DNA from: Deltaproteobacteria bacterium
GTDB taxonomy: Bacteria; Desulfobacterota; DSM-4660; Desulfatiglandales; Desulfatiglandaceae
DNA length: 64,000 nt
Assembly (NCBI GenBank): GCA_021737785.1
Contig: JAIPDI010000013.1
Coordinates: 1-64,000, forward strand
Direction: 5' to 3'
Of the stretch, positions 51,343 to 59,924 are shown piece after piece (position 1 is the stretch's first letter; every line of letters begins with the position of its first letter). The position numbers and the translations under genes are program-made. The notes below the pieces were generated by a model, which had not been told where the DNA came from, ran no database searches, and worked only from the letters and a program-made list of their open reading frames with translations.

Positions 51343-51381
51343 TTGACAACGTTTATTCTCTGATATACTGATAATATCAGT
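51343..51381 (+). promoter_or_regulatory. Candidate promoter with overlapping operator
   Basis: TTGACA (51343-51348) and TATACT (51364-51369), with a short 15-base spacer, resemble a sigma-70 promoter. The palindrome CTGATAATATCAG (51369-51381) covers the -10 end, a usual place for repression. It would drive the mutase operon. Confidence 0.5.
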
Positions 51382-51385
51382 TATC

Positions 51386-51658
51386 TAACGCGGATACCCG
51401 CAACCAAAGTCGTTATCGAGTGACTGCCTATTATCAAGGGAGTTCGTTGTTTCGCCAGACGTCTGGAATGGTGGAATACTGGAATAATGGAAGGTTGGGA
51501 AAGGAACCTGGATCACCCGGAAAGGTTTTTTTCCTTAAACCCATTATTCCATCATTCCATACTTCCATTATTCCAAATTAAAGACGTCACCCTCTCACAA
51601 TCATCTTCTTGTTTTTTGTGACAGAAAATCTGGCGATAAGGCACTAAAATGCCTTATC
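51386..51658. repeat. Long dispersed element, copy A
   Basis: About 264 bases (51386-51649) recur at 55441-55702 at about 95 percent identity with a 2-base indel. Inside, 8-base words ggaatggt, ggaatact, ggaataat oppose ccattatt, ccatcatt, ccatactt, ccattatt, so the centre folds back. At the right end GATAAGGCA-ctaaaa-TGCCTTATC is a perfect hairpin, complete only in this copy. The element lies between the promoter and the mutase gene. Confidence 0.9.
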
Positions 51659-51723
51659 AAGCCGTTGGCCCGACAATGCACGCGTATGGAAATCAAAGAC
51701 ACGGCCTGCAGGAGTAGACCCCC

Positions 51724-53484
51724 ATGGAAAAACAGATGAAAACGACAAAAGAGATCCTTCATGAAAAGCTGTCAGGGCAACCGCGGTCACCTCTATACAG
51801 CCCCCAGGCCCTCGAGGCCATCCGTCGGACCGTCGGCCAGTGGATGAATTCCACGGTTCGTGAAACAGACCGAAACCACTGGCACAAGACCCCCCATACG
51901 GTGTTGGGGTCTGAGACGCCGAGAGAACTCCTCTATACCCCCCTGTCCCATCCGGATCTGGATTATGAGCAGGACCTGGGGAACTCCGGTCAGGCGCCCT
52001 TTACCCGCGGCATACACGCCAACATGTATCGGGGCAGGGAATTTACCATGCGCCAGCTGACCGGGTTCGGGTCCCCGGAACAGACCAATGAGCGCCTCCG
52101 GTTCATGCTGGATCACGGGGCCACCGGCCTCAACATCCTCTTTGATCTTCCCACCATCCAGATGTACGATTCGGACGATCCCTTTGCCGTGGCCCAGGTG
52201 GGCATGTCGGGCGTTTGCGTGGACTCGGTGGAGGACATGGCACGCCTCTTCAAAGACGTGCCTCTCGACGAGGTCACCATTTCCATCGTAACGCACTACC
52301 CTTCCAATACGGCCATTTTATTTCCCATGTTCCTTGCCCTTGCAGAGGAACGGGGCATACCGTGGGAAAACCTCCGGGGAAGCGTGCAGAATGACATCAC
52401 CCTGGAGGAATTGATTCGAAGCGGCTCGGAATATATACCTCCCAGGGATTGCTTTCGAATCCAGTGCGACAACATTGAATTTATCAGAAAAAACGTACCC
52501 AAGTGGAACTTTATCACCATCAACGGATACAACCTGCGGGAGTTCGGGACCTCCGCCATTACCGAGATGGCGGTTGCGCTTTCAAACGGCATTGAGATCC
52601 TGGACGAACTGGTCAGGAGGGGCTACGATGTGGATTCCACGGCCGACCGGCTGGCCTTTTTCTGGTCCACAGCCAACGATTTTTTTGAAGAGATCGCCCG
52701 CATCCGGGCGGTCCGAAGGCTCTGGTATAAGATTGTGAAGTACCGGTTCAACGCCGCAAACCCCCGCGCCATGCTCATGCGGTGTCATGTCCAGACCTCG
52801 GGCGTGTGTCTGATTCAGGAGGAGCCCCGCAACAACATTATCCGGGCGGCCTATCATGCCCTGGCGGCCGTATTGGGGGGCGCCCAGTCCCTCCATGTGG
52901 ACTCCTATGACGAGGCCTATTCCGTGCCCACCGAGGAGGCGGCCCTCTTATCCCTCAGGACCCAGCAGATCCTCCAGAAGGAGACCGGGGTCACCGACGT
53001 GGTGGATCCTCTGGGCGGATCGTTTTTCCTGGAGGCCCTGACCCATGACATTGAAGGCCGAATCCTGGATGAGATGGAAGAAATCGAGAGACTCGGCGGC
53101 TATGTGAAGGCCATCGAAGGGGGCCAGATCTACAGCAAAGTGGCGTCCTACTTTGCCGAGCAGCAGCGCCTGATTGAAAACGGGGAGATCGCCCTGGTGG
53201 GACAGAACGTGTATAAATCGGAGGTGGAGGGCCCGCCCATCAACGTCTTCAGGTACCCGGAGGGCGTGGAGGCGGAGCAGAAGGCCCGATTGCAGAAACT
53301 GAGACTGAACCGGGACAGTGACAAGGTGCAAAGCAGCCTGAGCGCCCTCAAGGATGCGTGTCTGAAAGGGGAAAATATCCTTCCCTACAGTGTGGCGTGT
53401 GCCCGGGTACGATGTACCGAAGGGGAGCTGTTCAAGGTGTTCAAGGATGCCTTCGGACTGTGGAAGCCGCCCGCGCTCTTTTGA
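51724..53484 (+). CDS. Acyl-CoA mutase large subunit (methylmalonyl-CoA mutase family)
   Basis: A 586-residue B12-dependent mutase catalytic subunit without its own B12 domain, like 2-hydroxyisobutyryl-CoA and isobutyryl-CoA mutase large subunits. Landmarks are FTRGIHANMYRGREFTMRQL then TGFGS, FDLPTIQMYDSDDP, GSVQNDITLEELIRSGSEYI and NPRAMLMRCHVQTSGV. At the position of Tyr89 of methylmalonyl-CoA mutase there is Leu112, and the site aligned with the Asp that marks hydroxyisobutyryl-CoA mutase appears to be Leu139, so neither known substrate is indicated. Its B12 subunit is the next gene. GGAG lies 9 bases from the ATG. Confidence 0.9.
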   Translation: MEKQMKTTKEILHEKLSGQPRSPLYSPQALEAIRRTVGQWMNSTVRETDRNHWHKTPHTVLGSETPRELLYTPLSHPDLDYEQDLGNSGQAPFTRGIHANMYRGREFTMRQLTGFGSPEQTNERLRFMLDHGATGLNILFDLPTIQMYDSDDPFAVAQVGMSGVCVDSVEDMARLFKDVPLDEVTISIVTHYPSNTAILFPMFLALAEERGIPWENLRGSVQNDITLEELIRSGSEYIPPRDCFRIQCDNIEFIRKNVPKWNFITINGYNLREFGTSAITEMAVALSNGIEILDELVRRGYDVDSTADRLAFFWSTANDFFEEIARIRAVRRLWYKIVKYRFNAANPRAMLMRCHVQTSGVCLIQEEPRNNIIRAAYHALAAVLGGAQSLHVDSYDEAYSVPTEEAALLSLRTQQILQKETGVTDVVDPLGGSFFLEALTHDIEGRILDEMEEIERLGGYVKAIEGGQIYSKVASYFAEQQRLIENGEIALVGQNVYKSEVEGPPINVFRYPEGVEAEQKARLQKLRLNRDSDKVQSSLSALKDACLKGENILPYSVACARVRCTEGELFKVFKDAFGLWKPPALF

Positions 53485-53548
53485 TGCCGTCCAAATGATT
53501 CACAAGGGTCACCCCGTTGAAGAAGGGGAGAGAAGGGATACGAAAGAA

Positions 53549-53938
53549 ATGACAAAGAAGATAAAGGTGCTGTTGTCGAAGCTGGGACTGGATGTCCATA
53601 ACAGAGGGATTATTACCGTGGCAAAGATGTTGAGCAACGCGGGCATGGAGGTGGTCTATCTGGGGAATGCGCTTCCCGAGGAGATCGTCAGCGTTGCCAT
53701 TCAGGAGGACGTGGATGTGGTGGGGGTCAGTTCCCTGGGGGGCGCCCATCTCAGCCTTGGATCGCTCCTCCTGAAGGAGGCGGAAGACAAGGGATTGAAG
53801 GACAGGGTGGCCTTTCTGATGGGGGGCGTGTTCGGGCCGTCCGACGGCCAACGTCTGAGGGAGATCGGATTTGACCGTGTCTTTTTACCGGGGTCCACCA
53901 GCGAGCAGATCGTGTCCGGCATCAGGGGTCTGGTGTGA
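53549..53938 (+). CDS. Acyl-CoA mutase B12-binding small subunit
   Basis: A 129-residue cobalamin-binding protein. DVHNRG (D15-x-H17-x2-G20) is the base-off lower-ligand motif with His17 to cobalt; SSLGGAHL and MGGVFGP are the other cofactor loops. It pairs with the preceding large subunit to form a two-protein mutase, as in hydroxyisobutyryl-CoA mutases. The frame reaches back to 53390 inside the large-subunit gene. The ATG at 53549 gives the family start MTKKIKVLLSKLGLD, although its ribosome-binding site is weak (AAGGG, 11 bases). Confidence 0.92.
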   Translation: MTKKIKVLLSKLGLDVHNRGIITVAKMLSNAGMEVVYLGNALPEEIVSVAIQEDVDVVGVSSLGGAHLSLGSLLLKEAEDKGLKDRVAFLMGGVFGPSDGQRLREIGFDRVFLPGSTSEQIVSGIRGLV

Positions 53939-53975
53939 AAGGATCAACCATTCAACTATGCAAAAAGGAGATGTT

Positions 53976-55397
53976 ATGGCAACCAAGACAAATATAACGG
54001 AATGGCCTCCCAAATACGATCGTTCGTCGGTCCCTCCGGAGGACTCGCCCTACTGGAACAGGGAGCTGGAGACCATGGACCCGGTCCGGCGGGAAGAAGA
54101 GGTCATCCTTCCAAAGCTTCAGGGGCAACTGAAATATGCCTATGAACGCTCCCCTTTTTACAGAAAGAAGTGGGACAAGGCAGGGGTCAGGCCCGAAGAT
54201 ATCCGCTCGCTGGAGGATTTTGAACAGATCCCCTTTGTGACAAAGGATGAGATCCGGCAGGATCAGATGGAAAATCCTCCCTTCGGCAGCAATCAATGTG
54301 TCCCGGAGGTGGAGATCGGGAGGGTGCACGGCACCTCCGGCACCACCGGAAAGCCCACGGCCTTTGCCATCAGCAAGGGGGATCTTAAGCGGATCGCCGA
54401 GGCCCATGCCAGGGTCATGTGGAATTTCGGGCTTCGTCCCAAGGATACGGTGTTCATCGGTTCGTTTTTCAGCCTCTACATGGGGAGCTGGGGCGCCCTC
54501 CTGGGGGCGGAACGGCTCGGCGCAACGGCCTTTCCCTTTGGCGCAGGGGTCCCGGGCCAGTCTGACCGGGCCCTGGAATGGATGAAAGAGGTGAGACCCA
54601 CCGCCTTTTACGGTACGCCCTCCTACAGCCTCTACCTGGCCGAGAAGGCCGTGGCAAGGGGCTTCGATCCCCTCAAGGATTTCAACTTCAAGATCCTCTT
54701 CTTTTCAGGCGAGCCGGGGGCCGGGGTCCCTTCCACAAAGAAGCGCATCGAGGAGGCCTACGGCGGAATATGTATTGACTCGGGTTCAACCGCCGAGATG
54801 ACCCCGTGGATGACCAACTGCGAATGCAATCACCGTCAGGGCATGCACCTGTATCAAGACATCGTGTATGCAGAGCTGGTGGATGTGAATACCCGAAAAA
54901 GGCTCCCCTATGGCAAAGAGGGGGCAACCGTATACACCCATCTGGAGCGCACGTCGCAGCCGATGATCCGGTTCTGGGCCGGGGATATTTCCCTGTGGGT
55001 GGATGACCCCTGTCCCTGCGGCCGAACCTATCCGAGGCTGCCCAGGGGGGTGTACGGCCGCGCCGACGACATGTTCACCATACGGGGGGAGAATGTCTAC
55101 CCCAGCGCCATAGAGGACTCCATCCGGGGGATCAAGGGGTTCGGCGACGAGTTCCGGATTGTCATCACCCGGGAAAAGACCATGGATGAACTCATTGTGC
55201 AGGCGGAATATGCCCCTGATGCCCTGCCGGAGGACGTCCCCCGGTTAAAGGCCGAACTGGAGAGGGTGTTGAAGGCGCGGGGGCTCAGGGCCATTGTGCA
55301 GATGGAGGCGCCCAACGCCATCGAGAGGACCCAGTTCAAGGCCAGGCGGATTATCGACAAGCGGGACCTCTACGATCACATCATCAAGGAGACCTAA
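53976..55397 (+). CDS. PaaK-like (phenylacetate-CoA ligase family) acyl-CoA ligase
   Basis: A 473-residue AMP-forming ligase. The AMP-binding loop is GTSGTTGKPT (residues 119-128); DSGSTAEM, RFWAGDISLWV and YGRADDMFTIRGENVYPSAIED are the later motifs, and CECNHRQGMH plus CPCGRTYPR recall the zinc-binding cysteine loop found in many relatives. The family activates aryl or small carboxylic acids to CoA esters with ATP. AAGGAG stands 6 bases from the ATG at 53976. It follows the mutase subunits closely, and I infer that it makes the CoA ester used by the mutase. Confidence 0.88.
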   Translation: MATKTNITEWPPKYDRSSVPPEDSPYWNRELETMDPVRREEEVILPKLQGQLKYAYERSPFYRKKWDKAGVRPEDIRSLEDFEQIPFVTKDEIRQDQMENPPFGSNQCVPEVEIGRVHGTSGTTGKPTAFAISKGDLKRIAEAHARVMWNFGLRPKDTVFIGSFFSLYMGSWGALLGAERLGATAFPFGAGVPGQSDRALEWMKEVRPTAFYGTPSYSLYLAEKAVARGFDPLKDFNFKILFFSGEPGAGVPSTKKRIEEAYGGICIDSGSTAEMTPWMTNCECNHRQGMHLYQDIVYAELVDVNTRKRLPYGKEGATVYTHLERTSQPMIRFWAGDISLWVDDPCPCGRTYPRLPRGVYGRADDMFTIRGENVYPSAIEDSIRGIKGFGDEFRIVITREKTMDELIVQAEYAPDALPEDVPRLKAELERVLKARGLRAIVQMEAPNAIERTQFKARRIIDKRDLYDHIIKET

Positions 55398-55440
55398 GCT
55401 AACCCTCCGGCCACGAGCACGTATGTCCGGCAGGAGATAC

Positions 55441-55702
55441 TAACGCGGATACCCGCAACCAAAGTCGTTATCGAGTGGCTGCCTAATATCAAGGGAGTTC
55501 GATGTTGCCAGACATCTGGAATGGTGGAATACTGGAATAATGGAAGGTTGGGAAAGGAACCTGGATCACCCAGGAAAGGTTTTTTTCTTAAACCCATTAT
55601 TCCATCATTCCATACTTCCATTATTCCAAATTAAAGACGTCACCCTCTCACAATCATCTTCTTGTTTTTTGTGGCAGAAAATCTGGCGATAAGGCACTAA
55701 AA
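55441..55702. repeat. Long dispersed element, copy B
   Basis: Second copy of 51386-51649, same orientation. It ends at gcactaaaa, and GGAGAGG, the ribosome-binding site of the ThDP enzyme, follows at once, so the right arm of the terminal hairpin is missing here. The 55398-55712 gap is almost entirely this element. Confidence 0.9.
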
Positions 55703-55712
55703 GGAGAGGTTC

Positions 55713-57515
55713 ATGGGCGATGTTGCGCACCTGATTGCACGATTTCTGAAAGAACGGTCGGTGGACCGCGTGTTCAGCCTTTGCGGGGGACATATTCTCC
55801 CCATATGGGACCCGGTTCATTGCATGGGGATCCCTATTGTGGATGTGCGCGACGAGCGGGCCGCGGTTCATATGGCCCATGCCCACCGGGAATTGACAGG
55901 GCGTCTCGGCGTGGCCCTGGTCACCGCGGGCCCGGGCCTGACCAACGCGGTCACGGGCATTGCCAATGCCCATGTATCCCGCGTCCCCATTCTGGTGATC
56001 TCCGGGGTCCCGCCCAGGCCGCAGGAAAACATGGGCGCGCTTCAGGCCGTGCCCCAGGCGGAGATGGTCCGCCCCATCACCCGTTACGCGCGCACGGTGT
56101 CGAGGGCCGAACATGTATTGAGAGAACTGGACGAGGCCGTCTCTTGTGCCGAAGGGCATTGCAATGAACCCGGTCCTGCCTTTATCGACTTTCCCACCGA
56201 TCTGCTTCGGGAGGAGATCCCCGAGGCCTTTGTCGATCCTTCCAGATTCCGGGCCAGGGAACCGGTCCGCATCATTCCGTCGGCCGGGACCCTTGGCGCG
56301 GCGGTTAAGATCCTCTGGCAGGCCCAGCGGCCCCTGGTGATCTCCGGGCGGGGGGCGCGAGGCGCGGAACCGGAACTCCTGAAAATCCTGGACGGCCTGG
56401 GATGCGTCTATATGGACACGGCCGAAAGCCGCGGTCTGGTACCGGAAGATCATCCCGCCTACATGCCTGCCATGCGGGCGCGCGCCATGCAGGAGGCGGA
56501 CGCGGTGCTCACCGTGGGTCGCACCCTCGACTTCCAGTTGGGATACGGATCCGAGGCCGTTTTTCCCCATGCCAGTTTTGTCCGCATCGGTATCAGTGCG
56601 TCAGAGCTTCGAGGGAACCGGCGTGCCCATGTGGAATTGTTCGGTTCGGCCCAAGAAACCCTGGAGGCCCTGATGAAGGCCGCAAAGGGAGCGCGGCCGG
56701 CGACGGATCGGTCCTGGATCGAGGAGATGCAGAGCGCAGACCGGGGGCGTCGTCAAGGGCTTGTGCAGAAACTGGCAGACGCCCCTCCGGGAAATGACGG
56801 CGCCATGCACCCCTACCGGCTGCTGGGGCACGTGCGGGACTCCCTGAAGGAGGACGCCATTGTGGTGGCCGACGGCGGGGACTTTCTCTCCTTTGCCCGC
56901 GTTGCCCTATCAGGGGCCGCCTACCTGGATTGCGGGGCCTTCGGGTGCCTGGGCGTGGGCGTGCCCTTCGGCATTGCCTCGGCCCTGGCATTTCCAAATC
57001 GTCAGGTGGTGGTGGTGTCCGGGGACGGGTCATTCGGCTTCAATGCCATCGAGCTGGATACCTGCCGGCGCCACAAGGCGCGGGTCGTCTTTATCGTGGC
57101 CAACAACGGCGGATGGAACATCGAGCGAAACGATCAGAAAGAGGCCTATGGGGGGAGGATCGTGGGCACGGAACTGGAGGGGTGCGATTATGCCATGCTG
57201 GCGCGATCCATGGGCGTTTACGGGGAACGGATCGAGCGGCCCGAAGACCTGCCGGATGCGCTGAAGCGGTCATTTGATGAGGCCCCGGCGCTTTTGGACG
57301 TCATGGTCACCCGGGATGCGGTTTCGCCCGACGCCCTGGCCGGGCTCCCTGGCATTCCGGATCGACAGGCCCTCTCGACCTGGGATGAATGGGAAGGGAG
57401 GCGCAAGGCGCAAGGCGTGAGGCGCAAGGCGCAAGGCGTGAGGTATGAGGAAGAGAGGTCCTCGAACCGGAATCTGATCACTGCTACGGAGAACGGGCGA
57501 TTGCCGAATGAATAA
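55713..57515 (+). CDS. ThDP-dependent enzyme (acetolactate synthase/2-hydroxyacyl-CoA lyase family)
   Basis: A 600-residue protein of the three-domain ThDP family. The catalytic Glu48 lies in VRDERAAVHMAHA; AGPGLTNAVTGIANAH and the FAD or ADP-type middle domain follow; the ThDP motif runs from G437-D-G to N465 (GDGSFGFN, then NNGGW). Relatives are acetolactate synthase, oxalyl-CoA decarboxylase and 2-hydroxyacyl-CoA lyase; beside a CoA ligase and mutase, a hydroxyacyl-CoA lyase role is attractive. From residue 563 the C-terminus is translated heptamer repeat (RRKAQGVRRKAQGV), about 38 residues beyond the usual end. GGAGAGG precedes the ATG. The stop overlaps the next gene by 8 bases. Confidence 0.88.
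   Translation: MGDVAHLIARFLKERSVDRVFSLCGGHILPIWDPVHCMGIPIVDVRDERAAVHMAHAHRELTGRLGVALVTAGPGLTNAVTGIANAHVSRVPILVISGVPPRPQENMGALQAVPQAEMVRPITRYARTVSRAEHVLRELDEAVSCAEGHCNEPGPAFIDFPTDLLREEIPEAFVDPSRFRAREPVRIIPSAGTLGAAVKILWQAQRPLVISGRGARGAEPELLKILDGLGCVYMDTAESRGLVPEDHPAYMPAMRARAMQEADAVLTVGRTLDFQLGYGSEAVFPHASFVRIGISASELRGNRRAHVELFGSAQETLEALMKAAKGARPATDRSWIEEMQSADRGRRQGLVQKLADAPPGNDGAMHPYRLLGHVRDSLKEDAIVVADGGDFLSFARVALSGAAYLDCGAFGCLGVGVPFGIASALAFPNRQVVVVSGDGSFGFNAIELDTCRRHKARVVFIVANNGGWNIERNDQKEAYGGRIVGTELEGCDYAMLARSMGVYGERIERPEDLPDALKRSFDEAPALLDVMVTRDAVSPDALAGLPGIPDRQALSTWDEWEGRRKAQGVRRKAQGVRYEEERSSNRNLITATENGRLPNE
57400..57455. repeat. Heptamer array inside a coding region (8 units)
   Basis: ggcgcaa, ggcgcaa, ggcgtga, ggcgcaa, ggcgcaa, ggcgtga, ggtatga and ggaagag follow in register within the 3' end of the ThDP enzyme gene. 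Translated, three units give a 7-residue repeat. Confidence 0.92.
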
Positions 57516-58728
57516 TCGAGAGATAGCACAGGTCCGGAAGGCCTATACAAGGGGCTATTATGAACGGATTCGAAAGGCCAAGGCCGAAGGCCGTCCCGTG
57601 GCCTACACCACCGCTCTGGGGCCTACCGAGCTCCTCTATGCCATGGGCGTCGAGGTCTGCATGCCTGAGAATTACGTGACCATCTGCTGCGCCAAACAGA
57701 TGGCCAAGGCTTTTTGTGAAGCGGCGGAAAGCCGGTCCATCAGTCCGGACCTCTGTTCCTATGCGCGGTGCGGGCTGGGCATGATGTGGGCCCAGGACGG
57801 GCCCATGGGGGCCCTGCCCGATCCTGATTTTATTGTGGGCGCGGTTTCGGCCTGCGACCCCCATGCCAAGTGGTGGGAGATAACGGCCCGTCACTATCAT
57901 GTCCCCCTCTTCCTGATCGATGCACCCTATACGCTCCATGGGGAGGTGAAGCCCCATGACGAGGCATGGATGATTTCCGAACTGAAGCGCCTTGCCGACT
58001 TTGTGAAGGAACACACCGGCAGACCGTTTGTGGAAGACGATTTCAGGGAGTGCGTCCGTCTTTCCGGCGAGGCCCACGCCACCTTTGCCGAGATCCAGGA
58101 GCTGAGAAAGCATGTTCCCACACCGCGCGGCATGCGGGAGATGGTGGGAGACCTCTTTTATCTCATCACCCAGGCCGGACGGAGGGAGAGCGTCGATTAC
58201 TACCGGATGGTCCTTGATGCGACCCGGCAGCGGGTCGCCCGGGGAGAGGGGGTCGTGGATGAAGAAAGAATGCGACTCTACTTCCATAACATTCCCCTCT
58301 GGTTCAACCTCCAGACCCTCGACTGGCTGGCGGCCCAGGGTGCGGCGGTGGCCATGGACTTTTACACCAACCATGTGTGGCACGGCTTCTTTTTTGACGG
58401 GGGCCGCTTTGATTCGGGAGATCCGTTCAAGGACCTGGCCCGCAAATGGCTTTTCTTTGACAATCACGTGGGGCTCCCTGTCAAACTCTCCCGGAGTCTC
58501 AGGTCGGCCCGGGAATGGGGCTGTCAGGGCGCTATTTTCTTCTCCAACCGGAGCTGCAAGGTCTACTCCATCGGCCAGCCGGAACAGATGAGGGCGCTGA
58601 AAGAGGAGTTGGGCATCCCGAGTTTCACCTTTGAGGCGGAGATGGCCGACCCCCGCTCCTTTTCCATGGATCGCTGGGAGGAACGCGTGAATCTGTTCCT
58701 CGAGATCCTTGCCGACGCAATAAGGTAA
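57508..58728 (+). CDS. 2-hydroxyacyl-CoA dehydratase-family subunit 1
   Basis: A 406-residue protein of the HgdB/FldB/BcrB type family, whose members bind a [4Fe-4S] cluster and act on CoA thioesters by one-electron chemistry. Landmarks are RRPVAYTT-like start (GRPVAYTTALGPTELLYAMGVEV), CYARCGLG (here CSYARCGLGMM), LYFHNIPLWFNLQTLDWL and the C-terminal EWGCQGAIFFSNRSCKVYS and FTFEAEMADPR. Conserved cysteines near residues 70-95 and 355 are likely cluster ligands. It overlaps the ThDP gene by 8 bases and the sister subunit follows 5 bases later. The ATP-dependent activator (HgdC-type) is not in the window. Confidence 0.85.
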   Translation: MNNREIAQVRKAYTRGYYERIRKAKAEGRPVAYTTALGPTELLYAMGVEVCMPENYVTICCAKQMAKAFCEAAESRSISPDLCSYARCGLGMMWAQDGPMGALPDPDFIVGAVSACDPHAKWWEITARHYHVPLFLIDAPYTLHGEVKPHDEAWMISELKRLADFVKEHTGRPFVEDDFRECVRLSGEAHATFAEIQELRKHVPTPRGMREMVGDLFYLITQAGRRESVDYYRMVLDATRQRVARGEGVVDEERMRLYFHNIPLWFNLQTLDWLAAQGAAVAMDFYTNHVWHGFFFDGGRFDSGDPFKDLARKWLFFDNHVGLPVKLSRSLRSAREWGCQGAIFFSNRSCKVYSIGQPEQMRALKEELGIPSFTFEAEMADPRSFSMDRWEERVNLFLEILADAIR

Positions 58729-58733
58729 CCCTT

Positions 58734-59852
58734 ATGCAGATCGATTTTAAGGACATCTTGAAACACAGACACCGGTGGGCCCTGCAGCACAAGGAGACGG
58801 GCGGGCCGGTGATGGGATGCTACTCCGCCCTGCTCCCCGAAGAGCTCATGTGGGCCTGCAATGTGCTGCCTGTACAGTTCCTCATGTCCCCCGGTCCCTA
58901 TGACGAGGCCCTGCCGCATCTTCCCCCCTACGTGTGCGACTGCTCGAGAAGTATATTCGTGGACGATATGAAGGGGACCTACGGCTATCTGGATGGCCTC
59001 ATGGTTTCCCATGTGTGCGAAACCATTCGTGGACTGGCCGGCATCTTGAGCGTCCGCCGGCCGGATCGCTATGTCCGTCTATTTACTGCCCCGGCCGCAA
59101 ACGACCCGGGCGCAAGAAGGCGCGTTAAGGCTGAATTGTTGAGCCTTGCCGAGGAACTGGAGCAATTGGGCGGGGTTCCCTTGAGCGGAGAGCGGCTTGA
59201 AGCGGCCATTTCGGTCTATAACGAGAACAGGGACCTCGTGGAAAAACTTTATCGCCTTCGAGGCCGGAACCCGGGGGCCGTGGAGCCGGAACAGGTTCTC
59301 TGTGCCGTATTGGCAAGCAGCATCATGCCCAAGGATGAACACAACCGGATGATGCGCGAGTTCCTGAAGGCCGTCCCCGAAGCCCCACATACACCCGGAA
59401 TACGGATTATTCTCTCGGGCCTCCTTTTTGAAAATGAGGTCGTGTTGGGGAGTCCTCTGTTTTCCATATTGAAGGCGTGTCATGCCCTGGTGGTCTGGGA
59501 CGATCTGGCATCCGGCATGCGGTACCGGCTGAAACCGGTTGACCATTCCCCGGAAACGGATCCCCTGGATCGCCTGGCAGAGAGCCTTCTGGGACCGCAG
59601 CCCGCGCCGCTAAGGTCTCCTGCCGAACAAAAGGCAGGAGAGATGCTGGAGGCGGCCCGTACCTACGGCGCACAGGGCGTCATCTTTCTTGTTCCGAAAT
59701 ATTGCGATCCGATGCTCTTCGACCTTCCGCCCCTCACCCGGATATTGAAAGAAAAGGGTTTCCCGACCCTCTCCCTTGAAATCTCGGGATCCCTCCTTGA
59801 AGGCGCCCTGCGGACGCGCGTGGAGGCCTTTATGGAAATGCTCTCCGCCTGA
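58734..59852 (+). CDS. 2-hydroxyacyl-CoA dehydratase-family subunit 2
   Basis: A 372-residue sister subunit. MGCYSALLPEELMWACNVLP with YVCDCSRSIFVDD and DGLMVSHVCETIRG carry the expected cysteines, and AQGVIFLVPKYCDPMLFDLPP is the C-terminal part. With the preceding gene it forms a heterodimer of the dehydratase or benzoyl-CoA reductase-like family. Starting 5 bases after the first subunit, it is the last gene of the acyl-CoA operon. The reaction (dehydration of a 2-hydroxyacyl-CoA, or another reduction) is inferred only from the family. Confidence 0.85.
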   Translation: MQIDFKDILKHRHRWALQHKETGGPVMGCYSALLPEELMWACNVLPVQFLMSPGPYDEALPHLPPYVCDCSRSIFVDDMKGTYGYLDGLMVSHVCETIRGLAGILSVRRPDRYVRLFTAPAANDPGARRRVKAELLSLAEELEQLGGVPLSGERLEAAISVYNENRDLVEKLYRLRGRNPGAVEPEQVLCAVLASSIMPKDEHNRMMREFLKAVPEAPHTPGIRIILSGLLFENEVVLGSPLFSILKACHALVVWDDLASGMRYRLKPVDHSPETDPLDRLAESLLGPQPAPLRSPAEQKAGEMLEAARTYGAQGVIFLVPKYCDPMLFDLPPLTRILKEKGFPTLSLEISGSLLEGALRTRVEAFMEMLSA

Positions 59853-59924
59853 GCCAATGATCCGATCCGGGCGTGACGCGCCTCCCCTTGCCTGGGACAT
59901 AGGGGCACTGGCGGGAAACCTGGG

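Noticed and set aside
55713-57515. Biosynthetic acetolactate synthase (ilvB)
   Set aside because: No small subunit (ilvN) or other branched-chain genes are nearby, and the context is acyl-CoA enzymes.
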